DNA from: CAYZTY01 sp964444665
GTDB taxonomy: Bacteria > Planctomycetota > Phycisphaerae > Sedimentisphaerales > CAYZTY01
Direction of reading: 5' to 3'
NCBI GenBank assembly: GCA_964444665.1
Contig: CAYUIE010000014.1
Span: 38,823 to 102,822, forward strand
Length of the DNA stretch: 64,000 nt
In this document: positions 53,200 through 61,124 of the stretch, piece by piece
Layout of the letters: every line of letters begins with the position of its first letter
Numbering within the stretch: position 1 is the first letter of the stretch
The notes under the pieces: model-generated
The model's input: only the letters and a program-made list of their open reading frames with translations
Told to the model about the DNA's origin: nothing
Database searches by the model: none
Made by a program: the position numbers and the translations under genes

Positions 53200-54204
53200 A
53201 TGGACACTAAAGAAAATGACAATGTGAAAATAATCGGCAGCAAGGTTGCAGAGAATCTGTTAGCCCGAAAAGATTATATGATGTACGGTAACCAATGCCT
53301 GCATTATGCGGAGGTATGCACGGCCGTTGGGGCACTGCGATTTGGGCAAAAAACCGGAGACAAAGAGCTAATCGGCAAAATTGTCCGGCGATATGATAAA
53401 CTCCTCGAAGATAACAATATCTTCATCTCCCGCGAGCCACACGTTGACCGAAACGTTGTAGGAATCCTGCCGCTACAGATATATTTGACAACCGGCGACG
53501 AACGTTATCTCAAGCTGGGTTTGACGTTCGCAGAGAGCCAGTGGGAAAATCCACGTGAAGACGGCCTGACTCAGCAAACACGTTGGTGGGTCGATGATAT
53601 GTATATGGTGGGGATGCTTCAAATACAGGCCTTTCGGGCAACAAAGGAAACGAAATATGCGGACCGGGCGGCGCTTCAGCTCAGCGTTTATCTGAAAAAA
53701 CTCCAGCGACCGAATGGCCTTTTTTATCACGGGCCGGATTTCCCATTTTACTGGGGCAGAGGCAACGGCTGGGTGGCTTGTGCAATGGCAGAGGTTCTAA
53801 AATCGCTGCCGGCCGAGCATAAACTGCGTACTGAGATTACCAGCGCCTACAAAAAAATGATGAACTCACTTCTAAAATACCAGTCGGACAACGGGATGTG
53901 GCGGCAATTAGTCGATAACGAGAATTCGTGGGCGGAAAGCTCCTGCACGGGTATGTTTGCTTACGCTATGGCTGTGGGAGTGAAAAACGGCTGGCTGGAA
54001 AGGCAAGAGTATTGGCCGGCAGCGGCCAAGGCATTTAAGGGTCTTTGTGCGCATTTAGACGAAGACGGCAATATTGGCGAAGTATGTGTCGGCACTGGGC
54101 AAAGTAAGGATATCGAACACTATTTGAATCGGCCGCGTGTAGCGGGAGATTTGCACGGCCAGGGGCCGTTTCTTTGGCTGGCAAGCGAGATGATTACTAC
54201 GTAA
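53200..54204 (+). CDS. GH105/GH88-like unsaturated glucuronyl or rhamnogalacturonyl hydrolase
   Basis: 334 residues from ATG 53200 (TTG at 53161 overlapping the rhomboid stop is the other start). Alpha/alpha-barrel signatures: RWWVDDMYMVGMLQIQAF, FYWGRGNGWVACAMAEV and WAESSCTGMFAYAMA match GH105. These remove the unsaturated uronic acid that polysaccharide lyases leave on pectin or other uronide fragments. No signal peptide; probably cytoplasmic. Confidence 0.85.
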   Translation: MDTKENDNVKIIGSKVAENLLARKDYMMYGNQCLHYAEVCTAVGALRFGQKTGDKELIGKIVRRYDKLLEDNNIFISREPHVDRNVVGILPLQIYLTTGDERYLKLGLTFAESQWENPREDGLTQQTRWWVDDMYMVGMLQIQAFRATKETKYADRAALQLSVYLKKLQRPNGLFYHGPDFPFYWGRGNGWVACAMAEVLKSLPAEHKLRTEITSAYKKMMNSLLKYQSDNGMWRQLVDNENSWAESSCTGMFAYAMAVGVKNGWLERQEYWPAAAKAFKGLCAHLDEDGNIGEVCVGTGQSKDIEHYLNRPRVAGDLHGQGPFLWLASEMITT

Positions 54205-54230
54205 ATGATAGCGGTGGACAGGCGAGAAAA

Positions 54231-54270
54231 AAGGCTGGGGCGTTTTAAAGCCCCAGCCTTTTATTTTTTT
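54231..54270. terminator. Bidirectional terminator
   Basis: AAGGCTGGGGC/GCCCCAGCCTT stem with T-runs on both strands, between the GH105-like gene and the convergent beta-helix gene. Confidence 0.9.
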
Positions 54271-54290
54271 AACAATTATAATAAAGCAAT

Positions 54291-54488
54291 CTACCATCGC
54301 CAGTAGCTATACGGCCAGCGCCACCGCGGCCGGGGAGCCGTTATTCTAACAGTACCGGTGCCGTAGTAATATTGGCCCGGCTCAAGCAGGTAGCCGAGGG
54401 CCTGCAGTTCCACTTGGCCATTCTCAGGGATAGCTTCCATTAACTCGGCCTTATCGAAGAAGGCAAAGACAAAAGTGCGTGGATTCCA
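54291..54488 (-). pseudogene. In-frame C-terminal tail of the beta-helix protein beyond TGA
   Basis: Sixty-five codons in the same frame as the gene upstream, to TAG at 54291-54293: WNPRTFVFAFFDK and on to a Trp/Arg-rich end (PRWRWPYSYWRW). It aligns residue by residue with the C-terminal domain of the protein at 5469-8081; the TGA falls at a Trp in that protein. Confidence 0.75.
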
Positions 54489-56786
54489 TCAGCTGCGGCT
54501 TTGAAAAACAAATTGTCGCCTCGATTTTATGCCGCCGGGATAGAGAATAAGCGGCTCGTTTCTGTCAACCTGGTCTTTTGTGATACCCTCGGGCAGGCGC
54601 ATCCAGGCCATTATTTCCGGCTGACGGCCATTTCGTTTAATCACGCGCGGCCATATCCAGAGGCGGGCTTCATCCAGAATAGTCTCGTATGCACCCATAT
54701 CGATTCTTCCATCTTTGATACGGGGATTTCCGTCGAGGTCGGTTTCGTTCGGCTCGGGTATGTAATTGGGGTCGCCGGCATCAATACAGGATGAGGCCGG
54801 CAGTAGGTGATAATCACCATTAAACCAAATATCATCGTTGGCATCTACCGGTGTTCCATTCGGGTCCCAATAGCCCGGCTCAATAAAAAGCGGGTCGGCA
54901 TCGATATTGCCTTCGCCAGACCAGCCCCCCTGAACATCGCTGTGAGTGACCGTGATTGTTGAGCCATCCCTGTCAGATATTTCGTTGCCCCCATCGGCGA
55001 GGATACAGTTAATAACCCCAACATTGCTTGGATGCGACATGTTTGGGTAATTGCAAGTCAGAGCATTTCCTGTGTTTGATGAATTTGCATTAAATATACA
55101 GTTAGTAATATTCAAATTAGTGGAGAAGCATAAAATTCCACCGGCATTATTCGCAGAATTTCCAGTGAAAATGCAGTTAGTAATCTTTTGATGGCCGTAA
55201 CGGCAGAAGATTCCGCCAGCTCGGCTTGTTGCTAAGTTACCGCTAATTATGCAGTTGGCCATTGTCAGATTACGGTAGTCACAGTAGATTCCAGCGCCAT
55301 TTTCCGTTGTGTTTTGGTTGATTACACAGTCGGTAATTATCGCTGTACTGGAATATGAGTAAATTCCCCCTTTATTTTCGCTTATAGTGCTGTTGGTAAT
55401 TGCCGTGTTACAAAATTTGAAGGCGATTCCAACACCCTTATTTCTGCTTACTGTGCAATTGGTTATTATTGGTTCGGCATTTCTGCAGTAGATGCTGCCG
55501 CCGCCGCCACCGTAAAATTCAAGTTCGCTACCTGTGATGGTGCAGTTGGATATCATCGGGCTTCCCTCATCACAGTATATACCACCACTGTAGGAATATG
55601 CCGAATTTTCACTTAATTTACAGCCTGTAATTTTCGGGCTGCTTTGATAGCAATAAATTCCACCACCTCTCCCAGCAGACGCTGTGTTCCTACTAATTAT
55701 ACAGTTGCTTATCGTAGGGCTGCTTCCCAAGCAGGAGATTCCACCACCATCCTTGACATGCCCATTTGTGATGGTAAAGCCATCAACAATTGAATTGGCA
55801 TCTTCGCCGCTGTGGAAGTAGAAGCCCCTGTTAGGGTCGCTGTATGTGTCGTTACAGTCTATTATACAGTTCTCTGGGCCATTTTCGGATTTAACCGTAA
55901 TGGCTTTACCAAGAAAATCAATATCTCGATTGCCGAGACCGGTATAAGTACCATCGGCTACGAGAACAGTATCACCGTCACAAGCATTATCAATAGCTAC
56001 CTGAATTGCTGGATACTGACTGGGAACTAAAAAGGTTTGAGGGCCCAACTTCGTCCCTTCGATGGATAGTGTCGCAGAATCAATGCGGCCAATGGGATTA
56101 TCTACCGTGCACCAATCCAGGGAACGATAGATTTTATCAAAACAGATTCTAACGCTGCCTTGTCCGTCATAAAATTCCTCCCAACGAGACGGGTGAGGAC
56201 CAATATAAAATAAATAATTGGGTTGAACATGCTGGACTTCCGGGGCATTGGACAATACTGCAATCGCCTCTTCGACCGTAACATTCTCCGGGAGCTTGAC
56301 TAAATTCAGTTCCGGACGAGTTGGATACGAACGTATCACGGTTCCCCCACCATAGGAAGCCAGAATTGCGTTTCTTTCATCGGTTGTCAATGTACTGTCT
56401 GCAAAACGCATGAGCAGCTCATCGGCCACATATTTTGGTCTTTGTAATTGTAAGCGCACATTAAAAGCCTCCGGGTCCGGATAGTTCGCCTCTCCTGCAC
56501 GTACATAGAGAATCGAACCCACAACAAATTTTCCATCCACGGGCCATGTAGTGTTAGGGCCCACACATTGTGTGACATTTTCGGCTGTAATTGTTCCCGA
56601 CAAATCAACATATACGTTTGATATCTCTCTGAAGGCAAATCCAAAGTCGAACTGCACTATAAGCTCCTGGCCCGAGTTGTATTGTCCCTCGCAATCCAGC
56701 GGTATCTCAAAAACCTCCGCTTCTACTATTGCGAAGCTGCAAAACAGCAAGGCCATGAAAACCGGTTTTATAATTTGCCTTTTCAT
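54489..56786 (-). CDS. Secreted beta-helix protein with protease-prodomain-like region (ends at TGA)
   Basis: 765 residues from ATG 56786 (AAGGGCG upstream). Signal peptide about 1-22 in this numbering; beta domain; residues about 120-195 resemble the I9/fervidolysin-type prodomain of subtilases (DELLMRFADSTLT then AIAVLSNAPEVQHVQPNYLF), but no peptidase domain follows. A right-handed beta-helix covers about 255-640 (many 'NCIISGN..A.RAGGIFC' turns), then the start of a C-terminal domain with LPEGITKDQV. A TGA at 54489-54491 interrupts it; see the tail entry. Surface polysaccharide-binding or lyase-type role is possible but unproven. Confidence 0.8.
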   Translation of the reverse strand: MKRQIIKPVFMALLFCSFAIVEAEVFEIPLDCEGQYNSGQELIVQFDFGFAFREISNVYVDLSGTITAENVTQCVGPNTTWPVDGKFVVGSILYVRAGEANYPDPEAFNVRLQLQRPKYVADELLMRFADSTLTTDERNAILASYGGGTVIRSYPTRPELNLVKLPENVTVEEAIAVLSNAPEVQHVQPNYLFYIGPHPSRWEEFYDGQGSVRICFDKIYRSLDWCTVDNPIGRIDSATLSIEGTKLGPQTFLVPSQYPAIQVAIDNACDGDTVLVADGTYTGLGNRDIDFLGKAITVKSENGPENCIIDCNDTYSDPNRGFYFHSGEDANSIVDGFTITNGHVKDGGGISCLGSSPTISNCIISRNTASAGRGGGIYCYQSSPKITGCKLSENSAYSYSGGIYCDEGSPMISNCTITGSELEFYGGGGGSIYCRNAEPIITNCTVSRNKGVGIAFKFCNTAITNSTISENKGGIYSYSSTAIITDCVINQNTTENGAGIYCDYRNLTMANCIISGNLATSRAGGIFCRYGHQKITNCIFTGNSANNAGGILCFSTNLNITNCIFNANSSNTGNALTCNYPNMSHPSNVGVINCILADGGNEISDRDGSTITVTHSDVQGGWSGEGNIDADPLFIEPGYWDPNGTPVDANDDIWFNGDYHLLPASSCIDAGDPNYIPEPNETDLDGNPRIKDGRIDMGAYETILDEARLWIWPRVIKRNGRQPEIMAWMRLPEGITKDQVDRNEPLILYPGGIKSRRQFVFQSRS

Positions 56787-57098
56787 TTTTCTCGCCCTTA
56801 ACAAATATAGACAGCAACCGTGAAAGCAAAAAAAAAATGATATTATGATATGATGCCCTTCTCAGTACTTACTTTGTGACTTGATTACACTTAAAATTAA
56901 CACAAAAGAGGGGGATATTCAAGAAATATTTTCGGATTTTAGAGAAAATTTGACAAAAATTTATATTATGGCCTTGTTCGGGACAGGTCTATTTTTTGAG
57001 TAGATTTCTCCACTTCGTTCGTCCCGACCCGGCTTCACCTTTGGCTACGCCGAGGCGAGTAAATCGTGACTCACTACGGTCGAAATGACATGGTTTCT
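56787..57098. other. Spacer with dispersed repeat
   Basis: A/T-rich promoter side of the beta-helix gene, then a 'gcctcggcgtagcc'-type repeat like those near 28765 and 29730. No gene. Confidence 0.5.
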
Positions 57099-58049
57099 TC
57101 AAAGCATTACGGCCTTATTCTTCAGGCAGGTTCGGGCGTTTCTTTTGAGTCTTTCAAGGCCGATGCGGATTAGAGATGAGCCGGAAAATTCGGCATTAAA
57201 GGCCCGCTTGTCCCATTGCAGAATCCGGTGCAAATTGAGCCATTTCCAATTGCTGTGAAATTCGAACTCTTCGTTGGCCCGCACCGGCGCGTCCGCATTA
57301 AAGGGGCAGGCAAGTATGCACTCGTCACAGCCGAAGAGATGAGCGCCAATCTTACCGGCTAAATCGGCTGGTATCCCGCCGGCATATTCAATCGTCAAAT
57401 AGCTGATGCACTTATTGGCGTCAAATTTGCCATCGGGTCTTAGTGCGCCTGTCGGACAGGCAGATATACATTTATCGCATCCAGAGCAGGTCTGGTGAAT
57501 TGGTCGGTCAGGCTCGAGCTTAATATCAGTCAATAACTCAGCCAGGAGAATTTGAGGTCCGAGGTGAGGATTTATCAGCATATGATTTTTACCGATGAAG
57601 CCGAGGCCGGCCCGGGCGGCCAAGGCCCTTTCAGCTAAAGGCGCCGAATCTACACAACACTTGAATCGGCAGCGGCTATTAACAGAACGGCTGAGGAAAT
57701 CTGCAAGTTTGTAGAGTCTGTCTTTCATAAATTTGTGGTAATCCTGATAAAGAGCGAAATTCGCGATTAAACCGGCCGGTTCGGCAGACAGTGGCGGCAC
57801 AGTAAGAACGGGCGGTTTGTAATTCAGGCCTACACAAATTACGGATTGAGCATTTTTCAGGAGCTCGGCGGGATTGATACGCTTCTGGAAGTTTTTGTAC
57901 ATATAGTCCATCCGGCCGGCCAGGCCTTCCTTAAGCCAACTCGAAAGATATTCGGCCTGCGCGGCCTCGATCGGCTGTGCCGTTGTAATCCCAACCAGGT
58001 CGAGGCCCAATTGAAGCGCTTTTTGCTTTACCAGCTCGGATAGATTCAT
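57099..58049 (-). CDS. queG: Epoxyqueuosine reductase
   Basis: 316 residues from ATG 58049 (the frame opens at 58091). Two 4Fe-4S motifs: CSGCDKCISACP and CDECILACP; cobalamin-binding reductase of the last step of queuosine synthesis in tRNA. SMALL: the C-terminal HEAT-like part seen in longer QueG is absent. Single gene. Confidence 0.93.
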   Translation of the reverse strand: MNLSELVKQKALQLGLDLVGITTAQPIEAAQAEYLSSWLKEGLAGRMDYMYKNFQKRINPAELLKNAQSVICVGLNYKPPVLTVPPLSAEPAGLIANFALYQDYHKFMKDRLYKLADFLSRSVNSRCRFKCCVDSAPLAERALAARAGLGFIGKNHMLINPHLGPQILLAELLTDIKLEPDRPIHQTCSGCDKCISACPTGALRPDGKFDANKCISYLTIEYAGGIPADLAGKIGAHLFGCDECILACPFNADAPVRANEEFEFHSNWKWLNLHRILQWDKRAFNAEFSGSSLIRIGLERLKRNARTCLKNKAVML

Positions 58050-58421
58050 CACAAATAAATTATACAACAAACCTTCTGCGAATCCCTGCAAAAAGACCGG
58101 GAAAGATACCGGCTTCGGTCGCCTTTTTTATTTGCATCTCAAAGTGAATCTGATAGAATCCATACTTTAAACAGGCTGCAGATTGGGCAGATTGAAGGTT
58201 ATCGACGTAAAACAACTGAAAAGCCGCAGCTTCGGATTAGATTTGTGAAAGCCAGACTTAAAGGAATAAGTTTTTTCAGGCATTCTGACGGGTGGACGAG
58301 GGATATTGTGCATCAAGGGGCAAAAGTACCTTCTTATCCTTTTACAAACGAGATTGGGTGTGAAACAGGATTGCTGATTAGAAAAACCGCCTGAACAGAC
58401 TAAAGAAAGGCAGATGTCGAT
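58050..58421 (+). other. Spacer with a possible small ORF
   Basis: GTG at 58245 opens 49 codons to TGA at 58394 (KARLKGISFFRHSDGWTRD and on). I do not recognise it, and it ends 27 bp before mtnP. Confidence 0.25.
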
Positions 58422-59300
58422 ATGACTGAAGGAATGGTCGGAATAATCGGAGGAACAGGTTTGGGCGACACGTTAGTCCAGGAAGTAAGCCAGACGAAGC
58501 TTCACGATATCGACACACCGTTCGGCAAGTCAAGCTGTCCAATACTCGTCGGAACAATCGGTAATAAGGAGGTGGCTTTTCTCAATCGGCACGGTGAAGG
58601 ACACAAACTGGCTCCGGGTGAAGTACCTTATGCAGCCAATATTTTCGCCCTCAAAAAATTAGGCGTAACCTCGGTGATTTCAACCTGTGCGGTAGGCTCA
58701 CTTCGCGAAGAGATTCATCCGAGGGACCTTGTAGTTGCCGGGCAGATTATCGATAAAACATTCGGACGGCAAAACACGTTCTTCAGCGGTTACGGCGCGG
58801 TACACTGTGAACTTGCCTTCCCGTTTTGCCAAAGACTCGGAGAAACACTTCTGAAAACGGCCAAGGAAATTGAAGTTAGGGCACACAACGGCGGGACGTA
58901 TGTGTGTATGGAAGGGCCACAGTTTTCGACGCGAGCAGAATCGCTCATGCACCGCGCTTTGGGTGGTGATTTAATAGGTATGACGGTCATGCCGGAGGCC
59001 AGGCTGGCACGCGAGGCCCAAATGTGTTATGCATTAGTGGCGCTTGCAACCGATTATGACTGCTGGCAAACAAACCGGCAGAAGGTTACGAATAAGCAGG
59101 CGCTGCTGAAGGAGATAACAGGGAACCTTCAGGCGGCAACAAACAACGCTATTAAGCTTATAAGAGCCGTCCTGCAAAACGATGCCGAACTTTGCTCAGA
59201 TGATTGTCCGTGCAGAAAGTCTCTGGAACTGGCCGTCTGGACGGAGCCGAACCAGCTTAATGAAAAAACCAGAGATAAGCTGGATGTGCTTTTCAGGTAA
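58422..59300 (+). CDS. mtnP: 5'-methylthioadenosine phosphorylase
   Basis: 292 residues. GIIGGTGLGD, NRHGEGHKLAPGEVPYAANI, CAVGSLREEIHPRDLV, MEGPQFSTRAES and GMTVMPEARLAREA match the MTAP/PNP family; phosphorolysis of methylthioadenosine in methionine salvage and polyamine metabolism. Followed after 22 bp by lhgO. Confidence 0.93.
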   Translation: MTEGMVGIIGGTGLGDTLVQEVSQTKLHDIDTPFGKSSCPILVGTIGNKEVAFLNRHGEGHKLAPGEVPYAANIFALKKLGVTSVISTCAVGSLREEIHPRDLVVAGQIIDKTFGRQNTFFSGYGAVHCELAFPFCQRLGETLLKTAKEIEVRAHNGGTYVCMEGPQFSTRAESLMHRALGGDLIGMTVMPEARLAREAQMCYALVALATDYDCWQTNRQKVTNKQALLKEITGNLQAATNNAIKLIRAVLQNDAELCSDDCPCRKSLELAVWTEPNQLNEKTRDKLDVLFR

Positions 59301-59322
59301 GGATCAGCTTTGTAGTAAGGCT

Positions 59323-60555
59323 ATGTCTTTAGAAATGAGTAACGAGACAGATTACGATATTATTGTGATAGGAGGCGGGATAGTGGGGCTCGCCTCGGCA
59401 TACAAGATTGGGCTTCGTCATCCAAATCTCCGAATAGCCGTGCTCGAGAAAGAAAAACAGGTCGCGAGCCATCAGACGGGGCGTAACTCGGGAGTTATTC
59501 ATTCGGGACTATATTACAAACCGGGTACATACAAGGCCAGAACCTGTGCTGAGGGGCGAAAAGAGCTGATAGAATTTGCGAAAAAACACAAAATTTCTTA
59601 CAAGATTTGCGGGAAGATAATTGTCGCAACAAAGAAAAAGGAATTGGCCGGCCTTGAGAAGCTTTTCAAGAACGGCCTTGCAAACCAAATAGAAGGCATT
59701 GAAAAGATAAGCCCGTATAAAATCAGGACAATTGAGCCGTTCTGTCAGGGTATAGAGGCCATACATGTTCCCTTTGCGGGGATTATCGACTTTGTCGAAG
59801 TGGCAGAGAAAATCTGCAGCCTGCTGGAAGCAGACGGACAAAACAATAAAGTCTTTACCTCCTGTGAAGTGACGGGGCTAAATAAACGCGGGGAAAAGGT
59901 GGAGATTGCAACGAGCAATGGACAGTTTACAGCTCAATACATTATCAACTGCGCCGGGCTTCAGTCCGACAGAATTGCGAAAATGGCGGGCATCAATTGC
60001 GGGATAAGAATAATACCCTTTCGCAGTGACTATTATGAATTAACCGAAAGTGCGGACGAAAAGGTCAAAGGCCTGATATATCCGGTGACGGACCCGGACC
60101 TGCCGTTTCTGGGCGTACACCTTACCCGAACGATTCATGGAAAAGTCGAGTGCGGCCCGAACGCAGCGCTGGCATTCAAAAGAGAAGGCTACCGCAAGAG
60201 TGATTTCAATTTTAAAGATATGTGGAACTCGCTTACTTATCCGGGAACATGGCTGATGTTTATGCGGCACTGGTGGTATGGACTGGAGGAATACAGAAAA
60301 TCACTTTCGAAAAGGTATTTTTTCAAACAGCTTAAGAGATTCATCCCCACACTGCAGGCAAAGGATATAAGGCCCGGCATATCCAGTGTACGTGCCCAGG
60401 CACTCGGCCGGGACGGCGAACTTGTCGATGATTTTCGCATAGAAAAAGACGAAAACGCCATCCACGTGCTGAATGCACCCTCGCCGGCGGCAACGGCATC
60501 ACTGGCCATCGGAGAGGCGGTGAGTGAAATAGCTACAGAACATTTCAATCTATAA
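59323..60555 (+). CDS. lhgO: L-2-hydroxyglutarate oxidase
   Basis: 410 residues from ATG 59323 (TAAGG just upstream; ATG 59335 is the alternative). FAD-binding IIVIGGGIVGLASAYKI, HQTGRNSGVIHSGLYYKPGT and a C-terminal ISSVRAQALGRDGELVDDF are characteristic of LhgO/YgaF. Oxidises L-2-hydroxyglutarate to 2-oxoglutarate, passing electrons to the quinone pool. Overlap with the mtnP frame exists only if the longer ORF start is used. Confidence 0.93.
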   Translation: MSLEMSNETDYDIIVIGGGIVGLASAYKIGLRHPNLRIAVLEKEKQVASHQTGRNSGVIHSGLYYKPGTYKARTCAEGRKELIEFAKKHKISYKICGKIIVATKKKELAGLEKLFKNGLANQIEGIEKISPYKIRTIEPFCQGIEAIHVPFAGIIDFVEVAEKICSLLEADGQNNKVFTSCEVTGLNKRGEKVEIATSNGQFTAQYIINCAGLQSDRIAKMAGINCGIRIIPFRSDYYELTESADEKVKGLIYPVTDPDLPFLGVHLTRTIHGKVECGPNAALAFKREGYRKSDFNFKDMWNSLTYPGTWLMFMRHWWYGLEEYRKSLSKRYFFKQLKRFIPTLQAKDIRPGISSVRAQALGRDGELVDDFRIEKDENAIHVLNAPSPAATASLAIGEAVSEIATEHFNL

Positions 60556-60650
60556 GATTGCAGCTCAAGAATATATTGCACAGGTGAACATAAAGCGTAA
60601 GCCAAAAATCATAATCCTGAAGCTAAAAAATGTTACGGAGTTAAATAAAA

Positions 60651-61124
60651 ATGAGGAATATAATTTTCTGCACGGTTATTGTTTGTCTATCTGCCGGTTG
60701 TTCCGAGATAGATCAAGAGGGGAAACGCGTTTATAAGGGCATTCCTGTTAAATTACAAATGCAGGACCGAGAGCCTATACCCGTCAAGCTCAAGGCCAAG
60801 GAACAAGAGCCGATACCCGTTAAGGTGCAGTGGCAGGAAGGCAAAGAAGAACCTGTAAGAGTCGAAGTAAAGAGTGATACATTGTTGCCCGTCAAGTTAG
60901 ATATACAAGGTCAAGAAGCATTTCCCGTAACAATGAAACTGCCGCAGGCTGCTATCGTACTTATAGTGATTTTTTCAGCGATTATTTTAATTATCGCTGT
61001 TATCAGTTGCTCTGCCGCTATAACAACGGCTCGCAGCGCCAAGGCAGTTTCCCAATCAGTCGAAGCAATCAAAAAGGCCCAGCAGCAACGAGAACCAGGG
61101 CTGTCCAGCAACAGTAACGGATAA
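60651..61124 (+). CDS. Lipoprotein with PVKL repeats and C-terminal membrane helix
   Basis: 157 residues. Lipobox LSAGC at residues 13-17; six short beta-strand repeats (GIPVKLQ, PIPVKLK, PIPVKVQ, PVRVEVK, LPVKLDI, FPVTMKL); a transmembrane helix about 100-121 (AIVLIVIFSAIILIIAVIS), then a helical tail. Membrane-anchored at both ends. No family recognised. Its stop abuts the priA start. Confidence 0.7.
   Translation: MRNIIFCTVIVCLSAGCSEIDQEGKRVYKGIPVKLQMQDREPIPVKLKAKEQEPIPVKVQWQEGKEEPVRVEVKSDTLLPVKLDIQGQEAFPVTMKLPQAAIVLIVIFSAIILIIAVISCSAAITTARSAKAVSQSVEAIKKAQQQREPGLSSNSNG

Noticed and set aside
54489..54491. TGA recoding to Trp or selenocysteine
   Set aside because: TGA ends many genes here; no SECIS-like hairpin was evident and the paralogue has Trp.
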